Shown: positions 27,768 to 37,095 of the stretch, piece by piece
How the letters are laid out: every line of letters starts with the position of its first letter
How positions within the stretch are numbered: position 1 is the stretch's first letter
Assembly (NCBI GenBank): GCA_902786205.1
Contig: CADABQ010000015.1
Span: forward strand, 1-64,000
Length of the DNA stretch: 64,000 nucleotides
Direction: 5' to 3'
From: an uncultured Lachnospiraceae bacterium
GTDB lineage: Bacteria > Bacillota > Clostridia > Lachnospirales > Lachnospiraceae
Notes under the pieces: model-generated
What the model was told of the DNA's origin: nothing
The model's input: only the letters and a program-made list of their open reading frames with translations
Database searches by the model: none
Translations under genes and position numbers: made by a program

Positions 27768-28373
27768 ATGCAAAGTTTAAATTTTAGAAAGAATGTGGTG
27801 AAAATAATAAAGAGTAATAAAAAAGTTACATTCCGCCTCGGAATGCTGATAGCATTTGTTTGTTTATTAGTTGCTAATAATTTTATAAAAGTGAATGCAG
27901 ACACACAACAACAGACAACAGAAGCGGTACAAGTAAAACAAAAAGATGGAGAATATACTGTAAAAGTTACGATGGAAGGCGGCAGTGGAAGGGCTACAAT
28001 TGAAAGCCCTACAACGCTTGTTGTAAAAAAAGGAAAGGCATATGCAAAAATTATTTGGAGTAGTCCCAATTACGACTATATGATTTTAGAGAAAAAAACA
28101 TATTACCCAGAAAATAAAGAAGGAAATTCGGAGTTTTTACTTCCTGTTCTGGCATTTGATAAACCGATTAAAGTGAATGCAGATACAACAGCCATGAGTG
28201 TACCACATGAAATTGAATATACGTTAACATTTGAAAAGTCTTCCATAAGTGGAACCGGAAACAAAAATGTTATATTCATAAAAGTGGGGATTATTTCACT
28301 TATTTTAGTGGCAATAGTAGGGATAGTATTTCTAAGGAAGAAAAAGCGAGGTAAAAAAAATGAAACTACGTAA
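27768..28373 (+). CDS. NEAT-like surface protein with C-terminal membrane anchor
   Basis: A 201-aa protein: a hydrophobic export segment (about 23-42), a beta-sandwich-like domain (about 55-165, DGEYTVKVTMEGGSGRATIE...NYDYMILEKKTYYP...AMSVPHEIEYTLTF), a membrane anchor (about 172-192, VGIISLILVAIVGIVF) and a basic tail. The domain resembles the NEAT/iron-transport-associated family that binds haem or related rings at the cell wall. That is a judgement from pattern only. It overlaps the next gene by 14 bases. The ATG at 27768 has a weak site; a GTG near 27798 is an alternative start. Confidence 0.7.
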   Translation: MQSLNFRKNVVKIIKSNKKVTFRLGMLIAFVCLLVANNFIKVNADTQQQTTEAVQVKQKDGEYTVKVTMEGGSGRATIESPTTLVVKKGKAYAKIIWSSPNYDYMILEKKTYYPENKEGNSEFLLPVLAFDKPIKVNADTTAMSVPHEIEYTLTFEKSSISGTGNKNVIFIKVGIISLILVAIVGIVFLRKKKRGKKNETT

Positions 28374-29526
28374 AGTATATTTGTTACTTGTCTGTAGTAT
28401 CCTTTTTTTTGTGACAGCATGTGGGGGAACAAAAACAGTAGAAAAAAAGCAAGAGACAAAACGGATACAGGTAAAGACAAACATTAGTACTGAACTTGAG
28501 CATACTTCTACAATGAATTTGGATTATGCAAAAGAGTTTCGGGTAGATTACTATAAAAATGGTTATAAATTAGTTACAGTATATCAGGATGAACAATATT
28601 TGATTGTTCCCCAAAATGGAAAAGTCCCAAAAGATTTGTCCAATGACATTGTTGTAATAAAGCAACCTACGCAAAATATTTATTTGGTAGCTTCAGCCGT
28701 TATGGATATGTTTGTGAAAATGGACGCATTAGATACCTTACGTTTTTCTGCAATCGACGAGGATGGATGGTATAATGATAAAGTAAAGAAAAGAATGAAA
28801 AGCGGCAAACTAGTATTTGCGGGAAAATATTCTGCGCCAGATTATGAATTGATTTTATCTGAGGGGTGTGATTTTGCCATTGAAAATACAATGATTTATC
28901 ATTCGCCAAAGGTAAAAGAAAAATTAGAGAAGTTTTCTATCCCTGTATTTGTAGATTATTCTAGTTATGAGTCGCATCCGTTAGGGCGTACCGAATGGAT
29001 AAAATTATATGGTGCATTATTAAATAAAGAGGAAACAGCAGAAAAATTGTTCAATCAGCAAAAACAGGAATATGATAAAATTCGTGATAAGAAAAATACA
29101 GGTGCAACAGTAGCCTTTTTTTATATTACCTCAAACCAAGTGGTTAATGTGAGGAAGAGTACCGATTATTTGCCAAAGATGATTGAAATGGCAGGAGGAA
29201 AATATATATTTTCTTCATTAGGAGAGGAAGAAAAGAACGCTTCCTCAAGCGTTAATATGCAATTAGAGGAATTATACGCACAGGCAAAAGATGCGGATTA
29301 TATTATTTATAATAGTACGATTCAGGGTGAATTGCGTAATATGGAAGAATTTTTGCAAATAAATCCATTATTAAAAAAATTTAAGGCTGTAAAAGAGGGG
29401 CATGTATATTGTACGACAAAGAATATGTATCAATCTTCTATGGAATTAGGAACGATCATTCATGATATTCATAGAATGCTACATGGCGAAGAAAAAGAGA
29501 TGACGTATATATATCCGTTGCAATAA
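28360..29526 (+). CDS. ABC transporter substrate-binding lipoprotein (BtuF/FhuD-like)
   Basis: A 388-aa lipoprotein with signal peptide and lipobox (FVTACGG, Cys21). The two-lobe class III binding fold is suggested by PTQNIYLVASAVMDMFVKMD (lobe 1 start), SEGCDFAIEN, a helix backbone, TGATVAFFYITSN and DADYIIYNSTI. It is longer than E. coli BtuF (~270 aa), with an extra N-terminal ~60 residues. The riboswitch upstream suggests corrinoid cargo; haem or another metal chelate is possible. It delivers substrate to the permease at 29542. Confidence 0.88.
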   Translation: MKLRKVYLLLVCSILFFVTACGGTKTVEKKQETKRIQVKTNISTELEHTSTMNLDYAKEFRVDYYKNGYKLVTVYQDEQYLIVPQNGKVPKDLSNDIVVIKQPTQNIYLVASAVMDMFVKMDALDTLRFSAIDEDGWYNDKVKKRMKSGKLVFAGKYSAPDYELILSEGCDFAIENTMIYHSPKVKEKLEKFSIPVFVDYSSYESHPLGRTEWIKLYGALLNKEETAEKLFNQQKQEYDKIRDKKNTGATVAFFYITSNQVVNVRKSTDYLPKMIEMAGGKYIFSSLGEEEKNASSSVNMQLEELYAQAKDADYIIYNSTIQGELRNMEEFLQINPLLKKFKAVKEGHVYCTTKNMYQSSMELGTIIHDIHRMLHGEEKEMTYIYPLQ

Positions 29527-29541
29527 TGAGGTGAAAAAAGA

Positions 29542-30552
29542 ATGCAAAGAAAAAAAAGTCGATATATTGTATCTTATAGCATATTACTTATTTTAATTTG
29601 CGTGTTTGTGCTTTTAAGTATATGCATCGGAAGTGTTACCATTTCTTGGAAAGAGATTCTAAACTGTGTATGGGGGATTGAAAAAGAAAGAACATATGCG
29701 GATATTATTTTTCAGATTCGTTTACCAAGAGCAGTAGCAGCATGTTTGTTAGGTGGGGCATTGGCATTGGCTGGATATTTATTACAGACCTTTTTTCATA
29801 ATCCCATTGCAGGTCCATTTGTACTTGGTATATCATCAGGGGCAAAATTGTTGGTAGCTTTGACTATGGTAGCTTTTTTAGAGAGAGGAGTAAAACTTGG
29901 ATCTATTGGATTGATTGTAGCGGCATTCATTGGTTCCATGCTTTGTATGGGATTTGTATTATTGCTTTCCAAAGTTGTAACAGGAATGTCGATGCTTATT
30001 GTCAGTGGAGTTATGATCAGTTACATTTGTTCTGCTGTGACAGAGTTTGTTGTTACATTTGCAGATGATTCTAATATTGTCAATCTGCACCATTGGTCTC
30101 AGGGAAGTTTTTCTGGAACAACCTGGAGCAATGTAGTATGTATTGGCGTGGTAGTTGGAATTACATTCTTTTATGTTTTTACTTTGGCAAAACCATTGGG
30201 AGCATTTCAAATGGGAGAGGTGTATGCAAAAAATGCTGGTGTAAACATAAAACGTTTTCGGGTCCTTTTGGTTTTACTATCTAGTTTGCTTTCTGCCTGT
30301 GTAACTGCATTTGCGGGACCTATTTCCTTTGTGGGAATCGCAGTACCACATCTAATAAAGCAATTATTTCAGACAGCGAAACCTATTGTTATGATACCAG
30401 CCTGTTTTCTTGGTGGTGGGGTTTTTTGCCTTTTTTGTGATTTATTAGCAAGAACTTTATTTGCGCCAACAGAGTTAAGTGTTAGTACGATAACTGCAGT
30501 ATTTGGAGCACCGATTGTAATTATCATCATGATACAGGGACGAAAAAAATAA
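29542..30552 (+). CDS. FecCD/BtuC-family ABC permease
   Basis: A 336-aa membrane protein with about ten hydrophobic segments. The family motifs RLPRAVAACLLGGALALAG and NPIAGPFVLGISSGAK are near the N-terminus, and FAGPISFVGIAVPHL lies in the coupling region. It is the channel of the uptake system with the SBP at 28360 and the ATPase at 30574. A GAGGTGAAAAAAG site precedes the ATG. Confidence 0.93.
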   Translation: MQRKKSRYIVSYSILLILICVFVLLSICIGSVTISWKEILNCVWGIEKERTYADIIFQIRLPRAVAACLLGGALALAGYLLQTFFHNPIAGPFVLGISSGAKLLVALTMVAFLERGVKLGSIGLIVAAFIGSMLCMGFVLLLSKVVTGMSMLIVSGVMISYICSAVTEFVVTFADDSNIVNLHHWSQGSFSGTTWSNVVCIGVVVGITFFYVFTLAKPLGAFQMGEVYAKNAGVNIKRFRVLLVLLSSLLSACVTAFAGPISFVGIAVPHLIKQLFQTAKPIVMIPACFLGGGVFCLFCDLLARTLFAPTELSVSTITAVFGAPIVIIIMIQGRKK

Positions 30553-30573
30553 TGTAACAAGAAGGAGTATGAA

Positions 30574-31692
30574 GTGCAAATGGAAAAAAAGGAATATTAT
30601 TTTCATGCAAAAGGATTAAAAGTTGGATATAAAAAAAAGCCATTGATTGAAAATATAGAAATACCGCTAAAAAAAGGAGAAATTTTAACTTTACTTGGAC
30701 CAAATGGTGCAGGAAAGACCACTATTATTAAGAGTATCATACAGCAATTAGAACCATTGGGAGGCGTTATGTATCTGGATGGGGAAGATATGTTTGCTAT
30801 GAATCGAAAAACTTTAGCGAAAAGAATGTCTGCTGTTCTTACTAATCCAATTGATACAGAATTTATGACCGTAGAGGATGTGGTAGGAACCGGGCGTTAT
30901 CCGTATACAGGAAAGTTTGGTATTTTAGAAAAAGAGGATAAAAGGGTATTAAAAGAAAGTATGGAACTGGTGCATATCGTGGATATTGCGCAAAAACAAT
31001 TTTCAGAAATCAGTGATGGACAAAGACAAAGGGTTTTGTTAGCCAGGGCACTTTGCCAGGAACCAGATTTGCTGATTTTGGACGAACCAACATCATATTT
31101 AGATATTCGTTATAAAATGGAATTTTTATCTGTTTTGCAAGAGTTATCCAGACAAAAACAGGTAACAGTTATTTTGTCATTACATGAATTAGAGTTAGCA
31201 GCAAGAGTTTCAGATCATATTATTTGTGTCAATCAGGAGGGGGTAAAAGGGTTTGGAACACCAGAAGAAATTTTTTCCGAGGGATTTATTTCTACCTTAT
31301 ATGGAATAAAAGTAGGAAACTATGATGAAAAATCCGGAGATCTTGAGTTGGAGGCCAAAAAAGGAAAACCAGAAATTTTTATTTTGGCGGGAAATGGAAC
31401 CGGGAGTGCGTTGTTTCGAAAAATGCAAAGAAAGCGCATTCCTTTTGCAGTAGGAGTGCTATGGGAAAATGATTTGGACTATCCGGTAGCAAAAGCATTG
31501 GCAAGTGAAATAATAACAGTACCAGCTTTTTGTAGGATATCAGAGAAAAAGATAGAACAGGCAAAGCAGTGTATGAAACGATGTGGAAGGGTTGTAACAA
31601 CATTGGATCTATCCATTTTACAAGATTATGGAAGTACACTAAGAGAACTATATGATTTTGCATTGCAAAATCAGTTGGTAGAAGAAAAATAA
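30574..31692 (+). CDS. ABC transporter ATP-binding protein with C-terminal extension
   Basis: A 372-aa ATPase of the FecE/BtuD type. Walker A is GPNGAGKTT, the signature EISDGQRQR, Walker B LLILDEPTSYLD and the H-loop LSLHELELAA. Usual members end near 255 residues. Here ~115 extra residues follow, with an alpha/beta look (FILAGNGTGSALFRKMQRK, FAVGVLWENDLDYPVAKALA). The start is GTG 30574, placed 6-7 bases after GGAG; an ATG at 30580 is less well spaced. Confidence 0.9.
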   Translation: MQMEKKEYYFHAKGLKVGYKKKPLIENIEIPLKKGEILTLLGPNGAGKTTIIKSIIQQLEPLGGVMYLDGEDMFAMNRKTLAKRMSAVLTNPIDTEFMTVEDVVGTGRYPYTGKFGILEKEDKRVLKESMELVHIVDIAQKQFSEISDGQRQRVLLARALCQEPDLLILDEPTSYLDIRYKMEFLSVLQELSRQKQVTVILSLHELELAARVSDHIICVNQEGVKGFGTPEEIFSEGFISTLYGIKVGNYDEKSGDLELEAKKGKPEIFILAGNGTGSALFRKMQRKRIPFAVGVLWENDLDYPVAKALASEIITVPAFCRISEKKIEQAKQCMKRCGRVVTTLDLSILQDYGSTLRELYDFALQNQLVEEK

Positions 31693-31707
31693 GTAGGTGA
31701 ATGTGCA

Positions 31708-32343
31708 ATGCAGTGTAAAGTGATTTTTATTCGGCATGGAAAAACGAAAGCAAATTTAGAACATCGCTATTTAGGCAGTACAGAGCAAACATTATGTATG
31801 CAAGGAAGAAAAGAACTGGAAGAAATAGAGACACTGGTTCCGGAGCTGGATTATCTTTATACGAGTCCATTGATTCGTTGTATACAAAGTTGTGAGATAC
31901 TTTATCCAAAACATATCTATTGTATAGTTGAAAGGTTTCGAGAGATTGATTTTGGCAACTTTGAAATGAAAAATTATGCGGAATTGAATGGAAATCCACA
32001 ATATCAGAAGTGGTTGGATAGTAATGGAACAATAGCATTTTCAAATGGAGAAAGTCGACAAAATTTTATAGAGAGGACCTATAAAGGTTTTCAGCAAGTA
32101 TTATATGAAGTAGAAGAGAAAATAAAGACAGAGAATAAGAATTGTTTTTGTCCAACCATCGGGATTATTGCTCATGGAGGGACGATGATGGCAATTGCAG
32201 ATAAGCTTATGGAAGGAGCCTATTTTTCTTATCAGTGTAAAAATGGGGAAGGATATGCCTTTTCTGTAGAAAGAAAAAAGCATAAAATCAAATTATTAGA
32301 TACTATAGAACCATTAACATGGTTGGATAGGAGAGGGATATGA
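31708..32343 (+). CDS. cobC: Histidine phosphatase, probable alpha-ribazole phosphatase
   Basis: A 211-aa phosphoglycerate-mutase-like enzyme. The catalytic RHG is in FIRHGKTKAN. YTSPLIRCIQS and FREIDFGNFEMKNY are typical of CobC, and the second catalytic His is in IIAHGGTMMAI. CobC removes phosphate from alpha-ribazole-5'-phosphate or adenosylcobalamin-5'-phosphate. Placement among cobalamin genes supports this, though the fold is shared by many phosphatases. It overlaps the next gene by 4 bases (ATGA). Confidence 0.82.
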   Translation: MQCKVIFIRHGKTKANLEHRYLGSTEQTLCMQGRKELEEIETLVPELDYLYTSPLIRCIQSCEILYPKHIYCIVERFREIDFGNFEMKNYAELNGNPQYQKWLDSNGTIAFSNGESRQNFIERTYKGFQQVLYEVEEKIKTENKNCFCPTIGIIAHGGTMMAIADKLMEGAYFSYQCKNGEGYAFSVERKKHKIKLLDTIEPLTWLDRRGI

Positions 32344-32867
32344 AAAAAGGATTGCTACATGTGTATTGTGGAGATGGAAAAGGGAAAACAACCTGTGCGA
32401 TTGGACTTGCAGTAAGATGTGCAGGCGCAGGCGGAAAAGTGCTATTATTTCAGTTTTTAAAGCGGGATACTTCTAGTGAAAGAAAAAGTTTAGAGAAAAT
32501 GAACTCCATTGTATTGATGCTAGGGTATGAGAAAATGAAGTTTACATTTAAAATGACAGAAACAGAAAAGCAGGATGCCATTACCTTTTATAAGAGAAAA
32601 ATGCAGGAAATACAACAGAAAGTAGAAGAAGAGGAGTATGATCTGCTTATATTAGATGAAGCCATAGGGGCTGTCAATGCTGGAATGCTAGAGGAAAATG
32701 AGTTGTGTACATTTTTGGAAAATCGTCCAAACGGATTGGAAGTGGTTTTGACCGGCAGGGATCCTTCGAACAGGATACTGGACTTAGCAGACTATATTTC
32801 AAATATTCAAAAGATACGGCATCCTTTTGATAAAGGAATACCGGCAAGGCGGATGATTGAAATGTAA
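32340..32867 (+). CDS. cobO: Cob(I)yrinic acid a,c-diamide adenosyltransferase, CobO/BtuR type
   Basis: A 175-aa enzyme that moves adenosyl from ATP to Co(I) corrinoids. The P-loop is GDGKGKTTCAIGLA at the N-terminus, without the longer N-terminal arm of E. coli BtuR. YDLLILDEAIGAVNAGML and VVLTGRDPSNRILDLADYI are family motifs. ATG overlaps the stop of the phosphatase gene (ATGA). It probably adenosylates both imported and newly made corrinoids. Confidence 0.92.
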   Translation: MKKGLLHVYCGDGKGKTTCAIGLAVRCAGAGGKVLLFQFLKRDTSSERKSLEKMNSIVLMLGYEKMKFTFKMTETEKQDAITFYKRKMQEIQQKVEEEEYDLLILDEAIGAVNAGMLEENELCTFLENRPNGLEVVLTGRDPSNRILDLADYISNIQKIRHPFDKGIPARRMIEM

Positions 32868-32878
32868 AAGTAATGTTA

Positions 32879-32962
32879 TTTCGTTTAACATTGCATACTT
32901 ACGCAGACAAATCACAGAGGAAGAATTTAAGCGTAACAAAGCGACATTGTTAAAAAACGAAG
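32879..32962 (+). other. Palindromic leader segment before cobT
   Basis: Nested pairs surround a 26-base centre: TTCGTTT with AAACGAA, ATTGC with GCGAC-type sequence, and TTACGC (32899-32904) with GCGTAA (32931-32936). The function is unknown. It may be an RNA structure in the cobO-cobT spacer. Confidence 0.45.
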
Positions 32963-32972
32963 AGGTGTTTAG

Positions 32973-34034
32973 ATGAATAGATTGCATGCATTATTAGAAG
33001 AAATACAATCGATGGATAAAGAAATATGTAAGGAGGCACAGAAAAAGTGGGACGCAATAGGAAAGCCACTTAGAAGTCTTGGTAAATTAGAAGAAATGGT
33101 AATTCAACTGGCTGGTATTACAGGAAAATTGATACCTAAAGTGGATCGAAAAGCAGTCCTAATCTTTTGTGCAGACAATGGTATTGTGGAAGAAGGTGTA
33201 ACCCAAACAGGCAGTGAAGTGACAGCAATCGTAGCTGAAAATTTTACTAAAGGAATAGCTACAATTAATTCTTTTGCGGGAGTTGCAAAAGCTGCAACAT
33301 TTCCTATTGATATTGGAATCAATCAGGATATGACAAACGTAAAAGGAATGGTGCATCGTAAGGTTGCATGGGGGACACATAATATTGCTAATGGGCCAGC
33401 CATGACACGTAAGGAATGTGAACAGGCTATTTTGGTTGGGATTGATATGGTTGGTGCATTGAAAAAACAAGGGTATGAGTTATTTGTTACTGGTGAAATG
33501 GGAATTGGAAATACCTCTACCTCCAGTGCAGTACTTTCAGTTTTGGAGGATGTGCCAGTGTCACAGGTGACAGGAAGAGGTGCCGGTCTGTCCAAGCAGG
33601 GCGTGAAACATAAAATAGAAGTATTAGAGAGAGCGATTCGAATCAATCGTCCAAACCGCCAAGATGTTTTAGATGTAATGACAAAACTTGGTGGTTTGGA
33701 TATTTGCGGAATCACAGGTGCATTTTTGGGCGGTGCGATTTATCATGTACCAATTATTGTGGACGGATTTATTTCTGCAGTAGCTGCTAATTGTGCCATT
33801 CGTCTGGCACCGGATGTGGCAGATTATATATTTGCTTCCCATTGCTCCGCAGAACCGGCAGGAAAGTTTGCCTTGGATGCCATTCAGAAAGAAGCGTGTA
33901 TTCAGGCGGGAATGTGCTTGGGGGAAGGCACTGGAGGTGTAATCGGTGCTGCATTGTTTGACTTTGCACTGGCTGCCTACCAAGAGGTTGCGGATTTTGA
34001 ACAAGCAGATGTAAAACCATATGAATTGTTATAA
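32973..34034 (+). CDS. cobT: Nicotinate-nucleotide-dimethylbenzimidazole phosphoribosyltransferase
   Basis: A 353-aa enzyme, the usual length. It activates the lower-ligand base (benzimidazole or a relative) to its alpha-riboside phosphate. Motifs: KPLRSLGKLEEM near the N-terminus, FCADNGIVEEGVTQTG, GEMGIGNTSTSSA, TGRGAGL, and the catalytic Glu in LGEGTGG. An AAGAGGTG site precedes the ATG. Its 3' end overlaps the opposing HD gene by 6 bases. It ends the riboswitch operon. Confidence 0.96.
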   Translation: MNRLHALLEEIQSMDKEICKEAQKKWDAIGKPLRSLGKLEEMVIQLAGITGKLIPKVDRKAVLIFCADNGIVEEGVTQTGSEVTAIVAENFTKGIATINSFAGVAKAATFPIDIGINQDMTNVKGMVHRKVAWGTHNIANGPAMTRKECEQAILVGIDMVGALKKQGYELFVTGEMGIGNTSTSSAVLSVLEDVPVSQVTGRGAGLSKQGVKHKIEVLERAIRINRPNRQDVLDVMTKLGGLDICGITGAFLGGAIYHVPIIVDGFISAVAANCAIRLAPDVADYIFASHCSAEPAGKFALDAIQKEACIQAGMCLGEGTGGVIGAALFDFALAAYQEVADFEQADVKPYELL

Positions 34035-34685
34035 TACTTTACTGCCGTTTACTGTTAGTTTGAATTTGGTGTCTAATAATTCCGCAGCTTTTCGACACAT
34101 CATCATTCTACCAAGGAAAATTTCAAAATAATCATACATAGTGCAGATGTTTTCGTCAATTTGCAGATTAAGGGAAATGATTTTCTTTTCCCGATGGATT
34201 TTTAATTTTCCCCCAGTTACAGCATAATTTACCCTGTCATGAATATCGAAAGCTACCCGTTCTTTTTCTCTTACTCTGTTTTTTCGTACATCTGTTTTAT
34301 CTGCAAGGATAACTGCGGCTGAAATGGCATCAAAAGCAGAACCGGTAGCTTCATCATGATTTCCGATACAAGACACGATTTCAATACGGTCTTCCAGTGA
34401 TAGATCCGTTTGCCTTAAAATGTCATTGGCTAAAATTGCGCCATACTCTGCGTGGTTTTTCCGGTTGATTGCATTTCCAATATCATGCATATGGCCAGCA
34501 ATTTTAGCTAATTCTATATCGTGTTCTGGAAAATGAAACTTTTCTAAAATCCATCCAGCAGTTTCAGCTACTAAGCAGCAATGAGCAGAAGAATGGTCTG
34601 TATATCCAAGCATTCCAAGATTTTCGTTTCCCTTTCGTAAAAGTTCTTTTACCTCTACATTTTTTTTGATTTCTTCATATGTCAT
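34029..34685 (-). CDS. HD-domain metal-dependent phosphohydrolase
   Basis: A 218-aa HD-superfamily protein. The metal ligands are visible as SSAHCCLVAE (H), GHMHDIGNA (HD) and NHDEATG, with a later Asp in ADKTDV. It could hydrolyse nucleotides or cyclic dinucleotides; the substrate is not shown. The ATG on the minus strand has an AGGGGGGA site. It lies 17 bases downstream of the broken PIN-PhoH gene on the same strand, and its tail overlaps cobT convergently. Confidence 0.85.
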   Translation of the reverse strand: MTYEEIKKNVEVKELLRKGNENLGMLGYTDHSSAHCCLVAETAGWILEKFHFPEHDIELAKIAGHMHDIGNAINRKNHAEYGAILANDILRQTDLSLEDRIEIVSCIGNHDEATGSAFDAISAAVILADKTDVRKNRVREKERVAFDIHDRVNYAVTGGKLKIHREKKIISLNLQIDENICTMYDYFEIFLGRMMMCRKAAELLDTKFKLTVNGSKVL

Positions 34686-34702
34686 AACAAGTCCCCCCTA
34701 TT

Positions 34703-36079
34703 TTATAATCGATTGATGGCATCCATAGCTAGTACAGAACGTTCGCATTCATCAGCAGATAACATGATCTGGCAACAGTAGGGACTATCTTTCATGTATT
34801 TTGCAGCATAACTTAAACCATTCGTTTTTTCATCTAAAAAAGGTCGGTCAATTTGATGTGGATCTCCAAGTAAAATGATTTTTGTATCTTTTCCCGCTCG
34901 GGTGATGATACTTTTTACTTGGTTTGGTGTCATATTCTGCGCCTCATCAATGATTAGATAGGTTTTAGCAATAGATCGTCCGCGAATATAGGTGAGAGCT
35001 TCCGTTTGAATGATTTCTCTCTCAAAGATTTCCTGAATTTTGTCGGATAATTGTGCATCATCTTCATAGCGTTTTTCGTCATCAGAATCTAGAATTTGTT
35101 CTAAATTATCTATGATAGGGCGCATAAGTGGAGCGATTTTTTCCTGTTCCGTACCAGGAAGGAAACCAATATCATCGTCAAACTGAGCATTTGGTCTGCA
35201 TACAATGATTCTTCTGTATTCTCCCGTTGGATTGTTGTAAACTTTTTCCAGTCCTACAGCCAGTGAATAAAATGTTTTTGCAGTTCCAGCCATACCTTGT
35301 ACAATTACCAGCGGGATTTCACTGGCTGGAGCCATTAACGCTTCTTGTAAAAAGTATTGTCCCATATTTTTAGGAGAAATATCGTAAGGCTTTTTCTTTT
35401 TATATTCTAAAGGAAGTACCTTACCATGTCGGACTTTTCCCAACAAGGTTTTTTTGGTTCCGATATCTGATTTGAGAAGAACAAATTCATTTTCAAAGGT
35501 ATGTAACTCCGTTCGATTGCCATCGGCATCACAGCAATACAATTTTTTTATGCTGATTCCCTGCTTTTTGAAATCTTTAATATACTTATCCTGAATATAG
35601 GCTTCTGTTCGACCGGTATATTCTTGATCTAGTTCGGAAATCTGCTCAGTGGAAAAATCTTCTGCGGTAATAGCAAGAAGTTGAGCTTTTAAGCGCATAA
35701 CAATATCTTTTGTGACTAAAATTAGTGTATCAATATTTTGTTCTTCTTTTAATCCTTTACACACTTGCAAAATACGATTATCTGCTTTTTCAGTTAATAA
35801 GTCGTTTGGAAGTTCTACTTGTGTATAATTTGTTTCAATGCGTAAAATTCCACCGTTTTTTTATGAAATACCAAGAAGTAAATCACCTTTTTGGCGTAGT
35901 TGTTCCAATATACGGATAGCCTGTCTTGCACAAACACCTTTTTCACCCTCTGCTTTTTTTAATCCATCTAGTTCTTCTAAAACCTTTAATGGAATAATCA
36001 CATCATTATCTTCAAAACAAGATACCGCATATGGCGCTTGAATTAATACGTTTGTATCTAGTACATATGTTTTTTTCAT
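34703..36079 (-). pseudogene. PIN-PhoH (YlaK-like) ATPase gene interrupted by an in-frame stop
   Basis: Minus-strand codons 1-72 encode the N-terminal PIN domain (KKTYVLDTNVLIQ, first acidic residue Asp; CARQAIRILEQLRQKGDLL). A TAA (35861-35863) follows in GIS*KNGGILRIE. The same frame then continues without shift through the rest of PIN (ILVTKDIVMRLKA) into a full PhoH ATPase (Walker A VQGMAGTAKT, LIIDEAQNMTPNQVK, ILLGDPHQIDRP). Intact relatives are single proteins of ~440-460 aa, which fits 458 codons here. A shortened product could restart inside. A sequencing error or recent nonsense change are both possible. Confidence 0.85.
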
Positions 36080-36234
36080 TCGATTCCTTCCGCTTAGATT
36101 CCTATATCGAAGAAAGTGATATAGGAAGAATTTGTTGTTGATTTTATTGTAACTTTTACAATCACATATGAACTATCACATTGCTGTAAGTTTTTAGTAA
36201 ATGATACGTAAAAGGAACACTGTTCAGCGGGTGC

Positions 36235-36310
36235 ACCAGCATATAAAGCCGATGCGAGAGCGCTTGCGGACGGAGTCAAGGCGTTATATGCTGGTATAGC
36301 CGGTACGGCT
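36235..36310. repeat. Palindrome between the PIN-PhoH gene and cobK
   Basis: ACCAGCATATAAAGCC (36235-36250) pairs with GGCGTTATATGCTGGT (36280-36295), 14 of 16. A second small hairpin AGCCGGTACGGCT (36298-36310) overlaps the cobK stop codon. It may end cobK transcription, though no U tract is evident on the minus strand. Confidence 0.55.
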
Positions 36311-37061
36311 ACATGAAAGTGGATAAGAGTTCTTTTAATGTGATACCATGTTCCTTTACCGGACGACCAATTACGACAAGGGTAGTATTGGTTTCTTTTG
36401 CGCTGCTTACTTTTTCTAAAAAACCACCCAGTTTTCCGGAACTTTTGGTTAGTAGATAGGAGATGGAAAATTCTCGAATCAGGGCAGTATTTAATGCTTG
36501 TGAAAAGGGACCTTGCATACAAATTAAGTGCCTACCCTGAAATCCAAGGTCAAAGCTTTTTTGAACCATTTGCGGGTTTGAAAGGATTCTTGCATAGATA
36601 CGATTAGAATAATCTGGAAGTTTACAAAGGGCAGAAAGTTCTTTGCTGCCAATGGTACTTAAAATATTGCCAGTTGTATTTGCAAGATAGCGGACGGCTT
36701 CTTCCACAGAATCTACAGAAATAATAGAAGAATCGTGCAATAAAGGTTCCTCTGGACGTACAATGCGATAGTAAGTCGTATTCGTTTTATTGCATGCTGC
36801 TTGAATATTTTCCGAAACAATTACGGCATAGGGATGTGTTGTGTCATAAACAGCATCAAAATGTTGCGCAGATAGAAATGCGGTCATTTCTTCTAAGTTA
36901 AGACGTTTTGCATAAACGGTTAATTTTGAAGAATGTGGAAGCAAAATTTTACCATATTCTGTTGCGGTACAGGCGGTTATCTTACAATCGTTTCTTTTTA
37001 AGAGAAAGGATATAAGTTCTCTTCCTTCTGTTGTTCCGGCAAAGATTAAATACTGTTTCAT
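36309..37061 (-). CDS. cobK: Precorrin-6A / cobalt-precorrin-6A reductase
   Basis: A 250-aa NADPH reductase (CbiJ/CobK). N-terminal FAGTTEGRELISFLL is the family nucleotide-binding start. DAVYDTTHPYAVIVSENI, STIGSKELSAL and the C-terminal LTKSSGKLGGFLEKV are typical. The minus-strand ATG has AAAGGAG upstream. It lies 34 bases after cbiG on the same strand. These two genes face away from the main cbi operon. Confidence 0.93.
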   Translation of the reverse strand: MKQYLIFAGTTEGRELISFLLKRNDCKITACTATEYGKILLPHSSKLTVYAKRLNLEEMTAFLSAQHFDAVYDTTHPYAVIVSENIQAACNKTNTTYYRIVRPEEPLLHDSSIISVDSVEEAVRYLANTTGNILSTIGSKELSALCKLPDYSNRIYARILSNPQMVQKSFDLGFQGRHLICMQGPFSQALNTALIREFSISYLLTKSSGKLGGFLEKVSSAKETNTTLVVIGRPVKEHGITLKELLSTFM

Positions 37062-37095
37062 AAAAACTCCTTTCTGTTTGGGTGATTAGATCGGG

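Noticed and set aside
35861..35872. Programmed frameshift at the A-rich run after the PIN stop codon
   Set aside because: The A run follows the stop and the reading frame is the same before and after it, so a frameshift would not restore the protein.
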